Assembly: GCA_964393035.1 (NCBI GenBank)
Contig: CAYMRX010000007.1
Span: 124,001 to 188,000 of the forward strand
Length of the DNA stretch: 64,000 nucleotides
Origin: Tabrizicola_A sp964393035
GTDB taxonomy: Bacteria; Pseudomonadota; Alphaproteobacteria; Rhodobacterales; Rhodobacteraceae
Reading direction: 5' to 3'
A program made the position numbers and the translations under genes. The notes beneath the pieces are model-generated. The model was not told the DNA's origin, made no database searches, and worked only from the letters and a program-made list of their open reading frames with translations. Every line of letters starts with the position of its first letter. The first letter of the stretch is position 1. Shown here in pieces: positions 16,386 to 26,903 of the stretch.

Positions 16386-17981
16386 ATGACCAACATGCCG
16401 ACCCTCCCGCCCGAAATCGCCCGCCGCCGGACCTTTGCGATCATCTCGCACCCCGACGCCGGCAAAACCACCTTGACCGAAAAGTTCCTGCTGTTCGGGG
16501 GCGCCATTCAGATGGCGGGTCAGGTGCGCGCCAAGGGCGAGGCGCGGCGCACCCGGTCGGACTTCATGAAGATCGAGGCGGACCGCGGCATTTCGGTTTC
16601 GGCCTCTGCCATGAGTTTCGATTTCCGGCAGTATCGCTTCAATCTGGTCGACACCCCCGGCCACTCGGATTTCTCCGAGGATACCTACCGCACGCTGACG
16701 GCCGTGGACGCCGCGATCATGGTGATCGACGGCGCCAAGGGGGTGGAAAGCCAGACGCAAAAGCTGTTCGAGGTCTGCCGCCTGCGCGACCTGCCGATCC
16801 TGACCTTTTGTAACAAGATGGACCGCGAAAGCCGGGACACCTTTGAAATCATCGACGAAATTCAGGAAAATCTGGCGATTGACGTCACCCCGGCAAGCTG
16901 GCCGATTGGCGTGGGGCGCGAGTTTATCGGGGCCTATGACCTGCTGCATGACCGGCTGGAAATCATGGACCGCGCCGACCGCAACAAGGTGGCGGAATCG
17001 GTCAAGATCGACGGGTTGGATGACCCCAAACTGGCCGATCACGTTCCCGCCGACCTGTTGAAGAAATTCCGCGAAGAAATTGAGATGGCGCGGGAATTGC
17101 TGCCGCCCTTCAACCGTCAGGCCTTCCTTGAAGGCCACCTGACGCCGATCTGGTTCGGTTCGGCCATCAACTCGTTTGGTGTCAAGGAGTTGATGGATGG
17201 CATGGGCGAATATGGCCCGCAGCCGCAGCCGCAAAAGGCCGCCGAGCGGCAGATTTCAGCGGATGAAAAGCCGGTCGCAGGTTTTGTCTTCAAGGTGCAG
17301 GCCAATATGGACGCCAAGCACCGCGACCGTGTGGCCTTTGTGCGCCTTGCCTCGGGGCATTTTGAACGCGGCATGAAGCTGACCCATGTACGCACGAAAA
17401 AGCCGATGGCCATCGCCAACCCGGTGATGTTCCTTGCCGCTGACCGCGAACTTGCCGAGGAGGCTTGGGCGGGCGACATCATCGGCATCCCGAACCACGG
17501 GCAATTGCGCATCGGCGATGCGCTGACCGAAGGCGAGATGCTGCATTTCACCGGGATTCCCAGTTTCGCGCCGGAACTTCTGTCAGGCGTCCGCGCGCTC
17601 GACCCGATGAAGGCCAAGCATCTGGAAAAGGCGCTGATGCAGTTTGCCGAGGAAGGGGCCGCCAAGGTCTTCAAGCCGATGATCGGCTCGGGCTATATCG
17701 TCGGTGTTGTCGGACAGTTGCAGTTTGAAGTGCTGGCCAGCCGGATCGAACAGGAATACTCCCTGCCCGTCCGGTTCGAACCTTCGAACTTCACCTCCGC
17801 CCGCTGGGTCGCCGGGCCGAAGGATGAGTTGGAGAAATTTGTCAACGTCAACAAGGGCCATATCGCCCTGGACAATGACGGCGACACGGTTTTCCTGACC
17901 CGCCTGAAATGGGACATCGACCGGATCGAACGCGACTATCCGGCGCTGAAACTGACGGCGACCAAGGAAATGATGGTCTGA
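16386..17981 (+). CDS. prfC: Peptide chain release factor 3
   Basis: Ribosomal GTPase that recycles RF1/RF2 after termination. The 531 aa carry G1 SHPDAGKTTLTEK (near residue 20), the switch I region RGISVSASAMSF, G3 DTPGHSDFSEDT, G4 NKMDRESRD and domains II-III typical of RF3. The FRQYRFNLVDTPG spacing and the YSLPVRFEPSNFTSARWV segment distinguish it from EF-G. ATG 16386 is used; a second ATG lies three codons on. Monocistronic, convergent with the OsmC gene. Confidence 0.96.
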   Translation: MTNMPTLPPEIARRRTFAIISHPDAGKTTLTEKFLLFGGAIQMAGQVRAKGEARRTRSDFMKIEADRGISVSASAMSFDFRQYRFNLVDTPGHSDFSEDTYRTLTAVDAAIMVIDGAKGVESQTQKLFEVCRLRDLPILTFCNKMDRESRDTFEIIDEIQENLAIDVTPASWPIGVGREFIGAYDLLHDRLEIMDRADRNKVAESVKIDGLDDPKLADHVPADLLKKFREEIEMARELLPPFNRQAFLEGHLTPIWFGSAINSFGVKELMDGMGEYGPQPQPQKAAERQISADEKPVAGFVFKVQANMDAKHRDRVAFVRLASGHFERGMKLTHVRTKKPMAIANPVMFLAADRELAEEAWAGDIIGIPNHGQLRIGDALTEGEMLHFTGIPSFAPELLSGVRALDPMKAKHLEKALMQFAEEGAAKVFKPMIGSGYIVGVVGQLQFEVLASRIEQEYSLPVRFEPSNFTSARWVAGPKDELEKFVNVNKGHIALDNDGDTVFLTRLKWDIDRIERDYPALKLTATKEMMV

Positions 17982-17988
17982 CCCGTGA

Positions 17989-18008
17989 GGCGGGCGCTCA
18001 GGCCCGCC
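17989..18008. terminator. Candidate bidirectional terminator hairpin
   Basis: GGCGGGC (17989-17995) pairs with GCCCGCC (18002-18008) around a 6-nt loop, exactly in the 27-bp gap between the convergent prfC and OsmC-family stops. There is no T-tract on either side, so intrinsic termination is plausible but not certain. Confidence 0.45.
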
Positions 18009-18434
18009 CTAACCGACGCTCACCGCCAGCGTGATCTCGGCCTTCAACAGTTTCGAGATCGGGCAACCTGCCTTGGCCTTTTCTGCAAAATCCATGACCG
18101 CTGCCGCATCCGCCGGGGCCTTCACCTTGACGTCAAGATGGGCGGCCACCACGGTCGGCCCGCCCGTCGTCGTCGGGTCCAATTTCACGGTCGAACGCGC
18201 CTCAATCGTCTCGGGCACGATGCCCGCGCCGGTCATCAGCGCCGACAGGAACATCGCATAGCAACTGGCATGGGCGGCGGCCACCAACTCCTCGGGGTTG
18301 CAGCCCTTGCCGTTTTCAAACCGGGTGGCAAAGGTATAGGGCGTTTCGGTCAGAACGCCGCTTTGGCTGTTCAGCTTTCCAGCCCCCTCTTTCAGGCTGC
18401 CGGTCCAGATGGCGGTGCTGTGTTTTTCAATCAT
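18009..18434 (-). CDS. OsmC family peroxiredoxin-like protein
   Basis: A 141-aa OsmC-type thiol peroxidase, which reduces organic hydroperoxides in the cytoplasm. The two family cysteines are visible in NPEELVAAAHASCYAMF and AGCPISKLL. The ATG at 18434 has GGGAGG seven bases upstream; a longer open frame to 18641 is promoter region. The length matches the OsmC subfamily rather than a fused YhfA type. It is divergent from the aldehyde dehydrogenase across 368 bp. Confidence 0.92.
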   Translation of the reverse strand: MIEKHSTAIWTGSLKEGAGKLNSQSGVLTETPYTFATRFENGKGCNPEELVAAAHASCYAMFLSALMTGAGIVPETIEARSTVKLDPTTTGGPTVVAAHLDVKVKAPADAAAVMDFAEKAKAGCPISKLLKAEITLAVSVG

Positions 18435-18802
18435 GAAAGCCTCCCTGTTCACGCCCCTTGATTGGGCGCCTCTTTCCCGGAAAACGCAACGGGCAGGTCG
18501 GCGGCAGGCTGCAAAGGCGCAAAACTCCGCCGCTGGCGCAGGGGGCGTCCCGCCGCGCGGATTGACAAGTTTTTCTTGGCCATTCGCAGAACTTCTTTCC
18601 CGGAAAATTTCTTGCGCCAGCCTGTCAGATTGCATCGTCAATAGGCTGCATTTCGGCCAAATTTATCAGTCATATCGCCCACATGAAACCACATATCGCC
18701 GAAATTGCCGCCCTTTCGCCGTGTTTTGTGGCCCCGGCCCCCTCTTGCGCCAAAGCCCCTGCTTTGCCCAATGTAAAGCCAACTTCCCGCATGAGGCCCG
18801 CG
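18435..18802. promoter_or_regulatory. Divergent intergenic region with duplicated quasi-palindrome
   Basis: This 368-bp stretch between the divergent OsmC and aldehyde dehydrogenase genes holds no convincing gene. The 14-mer TCTTTCCCGGAAAA occurs twice, at 18471-18484 and 18593-18607, each with the core TTTCCCGGAAA (18473-18483, 18596-18606). A TTGACA (18562-18567) reads toward the dehydrogenase but lacks a good -10. The paired sites may be operators for a regulator of one or both genes. Confidence 0.5.
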
Positions 18803-20311
18803 ATGACCCTTTCCAACGACGCCACCGCCCTGCTTGCCCGTATGGGCGTAACCCTGACCCCCGGCACCCTGCCCGCCCATTCGCCGATCACCGGCGAAAC
18901 TCTGGCCACGATTGCCGAACACACGGCCCAAGACGCCACCCAAGCCATCGACGCCGCCCAAGACGCCTATCGCCAGTGGCGCAATGTGCCTGCCCCCAAA
19001 CGGGGCGAGTTGGTGCGGCTTTGGGCCGAGGAGTTGCGCAAGCACAAGGCCGATCTTGGCGGTCTGGTGTCGATCGAGGTGGGCAAGGTCGTGTCGGAAG
19101 GCGCGGGCGAAGTGCAGGAGATGATCGACATCTGCGATTTCGCCGTTGGCCTGTCGCGCCAGCTTTACGGCTATACCATCGCCTCGGAACGCCCCGATCA
19201 CCGGATGATGGAAACCTGGCATCCCCTGGGGGTCGTCGGGGTCATTTCGGCCTTCAACTTCCCCGTGGCGGTCTGGTCGTGGAACACGGCACTGGCGCTG
19301 GTCTGCGGCAATGGCGTGGTGTGGAAACCTTCGGAAAAGGCCAACCTCTCGGCCCTTGCCGCCCATGCCATGCTGGAACGCGCAATTGCCCGCTTCAACG
19401 CCGAGGGTGGCAATGCGCCTGCGGGCCTGAACGGCCTTCTGATCGGGGGCCGCGCCTTGGGCGAGGCGCTGGTTGACAGCCCGAAAGTGGCGCTGGTGTC
19501 GGCCACCGGCTCAACGCGCATGGGCCGCGAAGTGGGGCCGAAGGTCGCCGCCCGCTTTGGCCGTTCACTTCTGGAACTCGGCGGCAACAATGCCGCCATC
19601 GTCTCGCCCTCGGCCGATCTTGACCTGACCCTGCGCGGCGTGGCCTTTGCCGCCATGGGCACCGCGGGCCAGCGCTGCACCACGCTGCGGCGTCTGTTCC
19701 TGCATGACAGCATCTATGACGCCTTCCTGCCGCGTCTGAAGGCGGCCTATGCCTCGGTGAAGGTCGGCAACCCCTTGGAGCAAGGCGTGCTGGTTGGCCC
19801 CCTGATCGACCAAGCCGCGCTCGATGCCATGCAAAAGGCGCTTGTTCAGGCCCGTGCCGCAGGTGGCACGGTGCATGGCGGTGATGTGGTTCAGGCCAAG
19901 GGCGGCGCCTATGCCCGCCCGGCGCTGGTGGAAATGCCGGGGCAAACCGGCCCGGTGCTGCACGAAACCTTTGCGCCCATCCTTTATGTAATGAAATACA
20001 AGAGTTTCGACGACGTTCTTGAGGCACATAATGATGTGCCGCAGGGCCTGTCATCGTCAATCTTCACCAATGACATGCGCGAAGCGGAAACCTTCCTGTC
20101 GGCCCGTGGCAGCGATTGCGGCATCGCCAACGTCAACATCGGGCCTTCGGGCGCAGAAATCGGTGGCGCTTTTGGCGGCGAAAAGGAAACCGGCGGCGGG
20201 CGCGAAAGCGGCTCGGATGCGTGGAAGGCCTATATGCGCCGCGCCACCAATACGCTGAACTATGGCCGCACCCTGCCCTTGGCCCAAGGTGTGACTTTCG
20301 ACATCGGCTAA
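18803..20311 (+). CDS. ALDH7-type aldehyde dehydrogenase (probable aminoadipate-semialdehyde / P6C dehydrogenase)
   Basis: A 502-aa NAD(P)+-dependent aldehyde dehydrogenase. Signatures are FNFPVAVWSWN, the ELGGNNAAIV active-site Glu motif and TAGQRCTTLRRLF with the catalytic Cys. ELGGNN together with CTTLRR is typical of the ALDH7 (antiquitin) family, whose members oxidise alpha-aminoadipic semialdehyde/piperideine-6-carboxylate in lysine catabolism. ATG 18803 gives a normal N-terminus; upstream in-frame ATGs at 18683 and 18791 would add an atypical extension. No lysine-degradation partner gene is adjacent. Confidence 0.85.
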   Translation: MTLSNDATALLARMGVTLTPGTLPAHSPITGETLATIAEHTAQDATQAIDAAQDAYRQWRNVPAPKRGELVRLWAEELRKHKADLGGLVSIEVGKVVSEGAGEVQEMIDICDFAVGLSRQLYGYTIASERPDHRMMETWHPLGVVGVISAFNFPVAVWSWNTALALVCGNGVVWKPSEKANLSALAAHAMLERAIARFNAEGGNAPAGLNGLLIGGRALGEALVDSPKVALVSATGSTRMGREVGPKVAARFGRSLLELGGNNAAIVSPSADLDLTLRGVAFAAMGTAGQRCTTLRRLFLHDSIYDAFLPRLKAAYASVKVGNPLEQGVLVGPLIDQAALDAMQKALVQARAAGGTVHGGDVVQAKGGAYARPALVEMPGQTGPVLHETFAPILYVMKYKSFDDVLEAHNDVPQGLSSSIFTNDMREAETFLSARGSDCGIANVNIGPSGAEIGGAFGGEKETGGGRESGSDAWKAYMRRATNTLNYGRTLPLAQGVTFDIG

Positions 20312-20321
20312 GGCCGCAACT

Positions 20322-20351
20322 CGCGCCCCCGGCACAGCCACCGGGGGCGCG
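20322..20351 (+). terminator. GC-rich hairpin after the aldehyde dehydrogenase
   Basis: CGCGCCCCCGG (20322-20332) pairs with CCGGGGGCGCG (20341-20351) around an 8-nt loop, 11 bp past the stop. The following sequence (CTCTCCTTGGTTT) is only moderately T-rich, so termination is likely but may be incomplete. Confidence 0.6.
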
Positions 20352-20366
20352 CTCTCCTTGGTTTGC

Positions 20367-20395
20367 TTGACGCAAGAGCCGTTTTCCAGTATCCG
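20367..20395 (+). promoter_or_regulatory. Putative promoter of the DEAD-box helicase
   Basis: TTGACG (20367-20372) is separated by 17 bp from TATCCG (20390-20395). Transcription from about 20402 would give a ~90-nt, GC-rich leader able to form several hairpins before the helicase start, which would suit structure-dependent translation. Only the -35 is strong. Confidence 0.4.
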
Positions 20396-20493
20396 CGCCC
20401 TTGATGGGGCGCTGGGCCCCACGACGCCGGGACGCCCGGAACAATGCGTCCCCCCTTTCCCTTGCGGGCCGATCCCGCAGTTTCAGGACGCTG

Positions 20494-22200
<1,707 letters not shown>

Positions 22201-22201
22201 C

Positions 22202-22232
22202 AAAAAGCCCCGCAAAAGCGGGGCTTTTTTTT
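22202..22232. terminator. Bidirectional intrinsic terminator
   Basis: AAAAAGCCCCGC (22202-22213) pairs with GCGGGGCTTTTT (22218-22229) around AAAA, with T-tracts on both strands. It serves the helicase gene on the plus strand and the end of the nuo-birA-coaX-rnj unit on the minus strand. Confidence 0.95.
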
Positions 22233-22248
22233 CTGCCTGCACCCTGCC

Positions 22249-23925
22249 CTATTCGGCGGACAGGCGGCTGATGACCACCCGCACTTCGGGTTTTTTGCCG
22301 ATTTCCTCCATGGCCACCTGCCGCACGATGCGCTTCATCGCCTCGTCCAGCTTGTCATCATCTGACAAGATCTTGCCCGAGGCACGTTCCATGAACTCGG
22401 TCAACTCGGATTCCATGGTTTCATTCAACGGCCGATCGCCAAGCCCGGTGCCGGGCAATCCCATCAATTCGACCCAGGCATCACCCAAAGGCTCGTTCTG
22501 TTCGTCCAGAATGACCGTCACCATCACAAGCCCGTTCAGCGCCATGCGGATCCGGTCGCGCACCACCCCATCAAGCGCGCCAACCAGCGCCGTGCCGTCC
22601 AGATAGACGCGCCCCGTCTCGATATGCTCGACCACTTTCGGCAATTCGCCCGTCAGGTCGATCATGCTGCCGTTGGTGGCGATGATGCCGGGGATGCCCG
22701 CCTCATGCGCGATGCGGACATGTTCGCGTAGATGGCGATGTTCGCCATGCATCGGCACCAGCATGTCGGGCAGGAAAATGCGGTGGGCATGTTCCAGATC
22801 GGGGCGGTTGGCGTGGCCCGAAACGTGATATTTGCCGCCCTGATCGTCGACAATATCGACCCCGGTTTCCGACAGGGCATTCATGATGCGCAAGACGCCG
22901 CGCTCATTGCCCGGAATCGTCTTCGACGAAAACAGGAAGGTATCCCCCGCCTTCATCTCGAACCCCAGATATTTGCCGCGCGACAGGGCCGCCGATGCCG
23001 CCCGGCGCTCCCCTTGGCTGCCGGTGACGATCAACATCAGGTTGCGGCGCGGGATTTCCAACGCTTCTTCCGGCGAAACCGTCCGGGGAAAGCCCGTAAG
23101 CACGCGGGTTTCTTCGGCCACCGACACCATCCGCTTCATCGCCCGGCCCAAGATGCAGATCGACCGATCCGCCGCCCGCGCCGCCTCGGCCAGCGTCTTC
23201 AGGCGTGCGACGTTGGAGGCAAAGGTGGTCGCCACCACCATGCCACCGGCCCCCTTGATAAGTTCGGTCAAGGGGTCGGCCAAACTGGCCTCGGACCGGC
23301 CGGGCAGCGGCGAAAAGACGTTGGTGCTGTCGCACATCATCGCCTTGACCGGGGCCTCGGCGGCAACCGCCTCCATCACCGCATCATCCCATGGCTCGCC
23401 CACGATCGGGGTCGGGTCGCGCTTGAAGTCGCCGGTATGCACGATCCGGCCCGCGGGCGTGTCGATCACAAGGCCCGCGCTTTCCGGGATCGAATGGGCC
23501 AGCGGCAGGAATTGCACCTTGAAGGGGCCAATCTCAATCACGCTGGGGCGCGGCTCGACCGTGATGATCGCATCCAACGGCAGCCCCGCCTCCTCAAACT
23601 TCAGCCGCCCGATCGAGGCGGTGAATTTGCGGGCATAGACCGGCTTTTTCAGCAGGGGCCACAGATGCCCCAGCGCGCCGATGTGGTCCTCATGCGCATG
23701 GGTGATGATGATGCCATCCAACCGATCAAGATTGTCGATCAGCCAGCTCAGATCCGGCACGATCAGATCAACACCGGGCGAGGTGTCCATATCCGGGAAG
23801 GCAACGCCCAGATCGACCAGCATCAGCCGTTCCTTGCCGGGCCGGCCATAGCCGTAGACATAGGCATTCATGCCGATTTCACCGGCGCCCCCCAAGGGCA
23901 GATAGATCAGACGCTCGCCACTCAT
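22249..23925 (-). CDS. rnj: Ribonuclease J
   Basis: Metallo-beta-lactamase-fold 5'-3' exo/endoribonuclease. The 558 aa contain the zinc motif THAHEDHIGALGHL near residue 75, a second metal site in HTGDFKRDPTP, a beta-CASP domain (MCDSTNVFSPLPGRSEA; LIVTGSQGERRAA) and HVSGHANRPDLEHA. The N-terminal LPLGGAGEIGMNAYVYG is diagnostic of RNase J. The start ATG overlaps the coaX stop (ATGA), placing it last in the operon. The order nuoN-birA-coaX-rnj is common in alphaproteobacteria. Confidence 0.95.
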   Translation of the reverse strand: MSGERLIYLPLGGAGEIGMNAYVYGYGRPGKERLMLVDLGVAFPDMDTSPGVDLIVPDLSWLIDNLDRLDGIIITHAHEDHIGALGHLWPLLKKPVYARKFTASIGRLKFEEAGLPLDAIITVEPRPSVIEIGPFKVQFLPLAHSIPESAGLVIDTPAGRIVHTGDFKRDPTPIVGEPWDDAVMEAVAAEAPVKAMMCDSTNVFSPLPGRSEASLADPLTELIKGAGGMVVATTFASNVARLKTLAEAARAADRSICILGRAMKRMVSVAEETRVLTGFPRTVSPEEALEIPRRNLMLIVTGSQGERRAASAALSRGKYLGFEMKAGDTFLFSSKTIPGNERGVLRIMNALSETGVDIVDDQGGKYHVSGHANRPDLEHAHRIFLPDMLVPMHGEHRHLREHVRIAHEAGIPGIIATNGSMIDLTGELPKVVEHIETGRVYLDGTALVGALDGVVRDRIRMALNGLVMVTVILDEQNEPLGDAWVELMGLPGTGLGDRPLNETMESELTEFMERASGKILSDDDKLDEAMKRIVRQVAMEEIGKKPEVRVVISRLSAE

Positions 23926-24695
23926 GCGGTTTCCTTGTTGTAATCGTTGATCAGGACAAGGCCATGCATGGTCAGATCATCCTCGATCGCGTGAAATAGC
24001 TCGGTCCCTTGGGCAAAGAGGCTGGCCAACCCGCCGGTCGCAATCACCTTCATGGGGTCGGCCCGCTCGCGGCGCACCTCGCGGGTGATTCCCTCGATCA
24101 GGCCGATATAGCCCCAATACACGCCGGATTGCATGCAAGCCACCGTATTCGTGCCAATGGCGCGGGCAGGTTTGGACACATCTACGTGGGGAAGTGCGGC
24201 GGCGGCCATATGCAGCGCCTCAAGGCTCAGGTTCACCCCCGGCGCGATAACACCGCCCACATAGGCCCCGTCATGGTCCACCACATCAAAGGTGGTCGCG
24301 GTGCCGAAATCGACCACGATCAGATTGCCGCCATGGCGGCTATGCCCTGCCACCGTATTCACCAGCCGGTCCGGGCCAACCGTGGTGCCTTGGTCAACCC
24401 GCGGCGCGACGGGCAGCCGACAGTCCGGCTTGCCCACGACCAGCGGGCGGCAGCCGAAATAGCGGTCACACAGCACCCGCAAATTGAACACCACGCGCGG
24501 CACGGTGGAGGAGATGATGGCCTCGGTGATCTGCGCCTCGGTCTTGGTCAGCGCCATCAGGCTGGAAAGCCAGACGAAATATTCGTCCGCCGTGCGCTTG
24601 TGATCTGTCGCGATGCGCCAGGTGGCGATGAATTTCGCGCCGTTCCAGATCGAAAACACCGTGTTGGTGTTGCCGCAGTCAATGGCCAGAAGCAT
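23922..24695 (-). CDS. coaX: Type III pantothenate kinase
   Basis: First enzyme of CoA synthesis (pantothenate to 4'-phosphopantothenate), the CoaX type. The 257 aa start with MLLAIDCGNTNTVFSIW, the phosphate loop of the ASKHA fold, and contain GPDRLVNTVAG and VVDFGTATTFDVVD, both typical of CoaX. A run of G immediately upstream of the ATG serves as ribosome site. It sits between birA (11-bp gap) and rnj (4-bp overlap). Confidence 0.95.
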   Translation of the reverse strand: MLLAIDCGNTNTVFSIWNGAKFIATWRIATDHKRTADEYFVWLSSLMALTKTEAQITEAIISSTVPRVVFNLRVLCDRYFGCRPLVVGKPDCRLPVAPRVDQGTTVGPDRLVNTVAGHSRHGGNLIVVDFGTATTFDVVDHDGAYVGGVIAPGVNLSLEALHMAAAALPHVDVSKPARAIGTNTVACMQSGVYWGYIGLIEGITREVRRERADPMKVIATGGLASLFAQGTELFHAIEDDLTMHGLVLINDYNKETA

Positions 24696-24706
24696 CCCCC
24701 CCCCTT

Positions 24707-25459
24707 TCAGAAAAACACCTCGGCGGCCGGAATGGCCATTTGGCCGGTGGCCGTCGCAAGGATAAGGTTACCTTGTGAATCAATGGTTTCAAACACACCA
24801 TAAAAGGTGTCTTTTCCCGTCCGCGCCCGGATCTGCTCGCCGATCTTTGCCGCTTGGGACAGCCACGCCTCCCGCAAGGGCGCAAAGCCTTGGGCGGTAA
24901 AGACCGCCTCCCATTTGGCATAGGCGGGGGCAAGGGCGTCCAGAAACGCCTCGGGCGTGACCCGCATCCCGGTTTCCGACAGAAGCGACACCGCCGGCAG
25001 CGCGCCCGCCTCCATCACGCCTTGATCGGGATGCGCGATCAGGTTGACCCCGATCCCGATGGTCAGCGCCTGCACCCCTGCCCCGGCAGAACTTGCCTCG
25101 AGCAGGATGCCCGCCACCTTGGCGCCGTTCAAAAGCACATCATTCGGCCATTTCAGCGAAAACGCCTGCGGCAATCCGGTCAGCGCAACCAAGGCATCGC
25201 GCAAGGCCAAGGCGGCGGCAAAACTGCGCAAGGCCACCTGATCGGGGCGCTCGGCCGGAAACAACAGCAAAGAGCCGTGGAAATTGCCGCGCGGGCTGAC
25301 CCAGGCCCTTGCCCGCCGCCCCCGGCCCGCCGTCTGCTCCAAGCCCAGAAACCACGCAGGCCCCGACAATGCCGGGGCCTCACGCAAGGCATGGGCATTG
25401 GTGCTGTCGGTCACGGGCAGCACATGCCGCCCGGTCCCTTCAGGCCAAGCCTTATCCAA
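24707..25459 (-). CDS. birA: Biotin--[acetyl-CoA-carboxylase] ligase
   Basis: Attaches biotin to the BCCP subunit of acetyl-CoA carboxylase. The 250 aa contain DSTNAHAL, the biotinyl-AMP motif GRGRRARAWVSPRGN and KWPNDVLLNGAKVAGILLE. There is no N-terminal HTH domain, so this is a monofunctional ligase rather than a BirA repressor. The frame starts at a TTG (25459) inside the end of nuoN (8-bp overlap), preceded by GAGG six bases upstream; the next candidates are GTG codons about 12-15 codons later. Confidence 0.93.
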   Translation of the reverse strand: MDKAWPEGTGRHVLPVTDSTNAHALREAPALSGPAWFLGLEQTAGRGRRARAWVSPRGNFHGSLLLFPAERPDQVALRSFAAALALRDALVALTGLPQAFSLKWPNDVLLNGAKVAGILLEASSAGAGVQALTIGIGVNLIAHPDQGVMEAGALPAVSLLSETGMRVTPEAFLDALAPAYAKWEAVFTAQGFAPLREAWLSQAAKIGEQIRARTGKDTFYGVFETIDSQGNLILATATGQMAIPAAEVFF

Positions 25460-26891
25460 TCAGCGCCTCGGCGGCGTTCAAGGCGACCGGTTCCAGCCCG
25501 AACATGTTGACGATGCCAAGGAGCATCACCGCGGCCACCGCCACCAGCATCAGCCATTGCACCGCCGACATCCGGCTTTGCACCGGTTCCTGCTCGGCAC
25601 CGAAGTACATGAAGTAGACGATGCGCAGGTAGTAAAAGGCCCCGATGACCGAGGCGACGGCCCCGGCAATCGCCAGCCAGACGAGCCCTGCATCAACCGC
25701 GGCTTTCAGCACATAGAACTTTCCGAAAAAGCCCAGCATCGGCGGCACACCGGCGAGGGAGAACAACAGGACCAGCATCGCCAGCGCCTTCAACGGTTCG
25801 GCTTTGGCGAACTGGTTCAGCGCCGAAATCTCGGTCACCGGACGGCCGTCCTTCTCCATCGACAGGATGAAGGCGAAGGTACCAAGGTTCATGGTGACGT
25901 AGATCGCCATGTAAAGCAGCGTCGCCTGCACGCCCTGCGGCGTGGCGGCGGCAAGGCCGACCAGCGCATAGCCCATATGGGCGATGGACGAATAGGCCAT
26001 CAGGCGCTTGATGTCTTTTTGCCCGATGGCCGCAATCGCGCCAAGGAACATCGAGATCACGGCCAAAGCTGCCAGCACCTGCGCCCAGTCACCGGGGATG
26101 CCGCCAAAGGCGTCATGGATGACCCGTGCGATCAGCGCCATCGCGGCCACCTTGGGGGCGGTTGCGAAGAAGGCCGTCACCGGGGTCGGCGCGCCTTCAT
26201 AGACGTCTGGCGTCCACATGTGGAAGGGAGCGGCCGAGACCTTGAAGGCCATGCCCGCGATCAGGAACACCAGACCGAACAGAAGGCCCAAAGGCGCATG
26301 GCCTTCCGTCACGGTCGAGGCGATCCCCGCAAAACCGGTGGTGCCGGCAAAGCCGTAGACCAGCGAGGCACCGTACAGCAACAGGCCCGAGGACAGCGCC
26401 CCAAGCACGAAGTATTTCAGACCGGCCTCGGTCGACTTGACGCTGTCGCGGCGCATCGCGGCCATGACGTAAAGTGCCAGCGATTGCAGTTCGAGGCCCA
26501 TGTAAAGCGTCATCAGATCGCCCGCCGACACCATCACCATCATGCCGATGACCGACAGGGTGGCAAGGATCGGGTATTCGAACCGGGCAAGATCGCGGCG
26601 CGCCATATAGTCTTGCGCCATCACCAGAACCCCGGCCGCCGATACAAGGATCACCACCTTGGCAAAACGGGCAAAGGCATCGTCCACGAACAGGCCGCCA
26701 AAGGTCGCAGCCCCCACATCGCCCCGCAAGGCGATGAGCAAGGCCAGCGCCACGAACAGCCCGGCGGTGGCCCAGGTCAGCAGGCCCGACAGTTTGTCCT
26801 TGCCGCCGTAGACCCCAAGCATCAGCGCGGCCAGCGCATAGACTGCAAGGAGGATCTCGGGCAGGAGGATTTGGAAATCAACACCAGTCAT
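25452..26891 (-). CDS. nuoN: NADH-quinone oxidoreductase subunit N
   Basis: Antiporter-like proton-pumping subunit of complex I (ND2 homologue), 479 aa with about 14 membrane helices. MGLELQSLALYVMAA carries the conserved trans-membrane Glu, KVSAAPFHMWTPDVYEGAP the conserved Lys region, and QKDIKRLMAYSSIAHMGY the second Lys. It is the last nuo gene, 12 bp after nuoM and overlapped by birA. Confidence 0.98.
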   Translation of the reverse strand: MTGVDFQILLPEILLAVYALAALMLGVYGGKDKLSGLLTWATAGLFVALALLIALRGDVGAATFGGLFVDDAFARFAKVVILVSAAGVLVMAQDYMARRDLARFEYPILATLSVIGMMVMVSAGDLMTLYMGLELQSLALYVMAAMRRDSVKSTEAGLKYFVLGALSSGLLLYGASLVYGFAGTTGFAGIASTVTEGHAPLGLLFGLVFLIAGMAFKVSAAPFHMWTPDVYEGAPTPVTAFFATAPKVAAMALIARVIHDAFGGIPGDWAQVLAALAVISMFLGAIAAIGQKDIKRLMAYSSIAHMGYALVGLAAATPQGVQATLLYMAIYVTMNLGTFAFILSMEKDGRPVTEISALNQFAKAEPLKALAMLVLLFSLAGVPPMLGFFGKFYVLKAAVDAGLVWLAIAGAVASVIGAFYYLRIVYFMYFGAEQEPVQSRMSAVQWLMLVAVAAVMLLGIVNMFGLEPVALNAAEALIG

Positions 26892-26903
26892 CGGATCGGT
26901 TCC

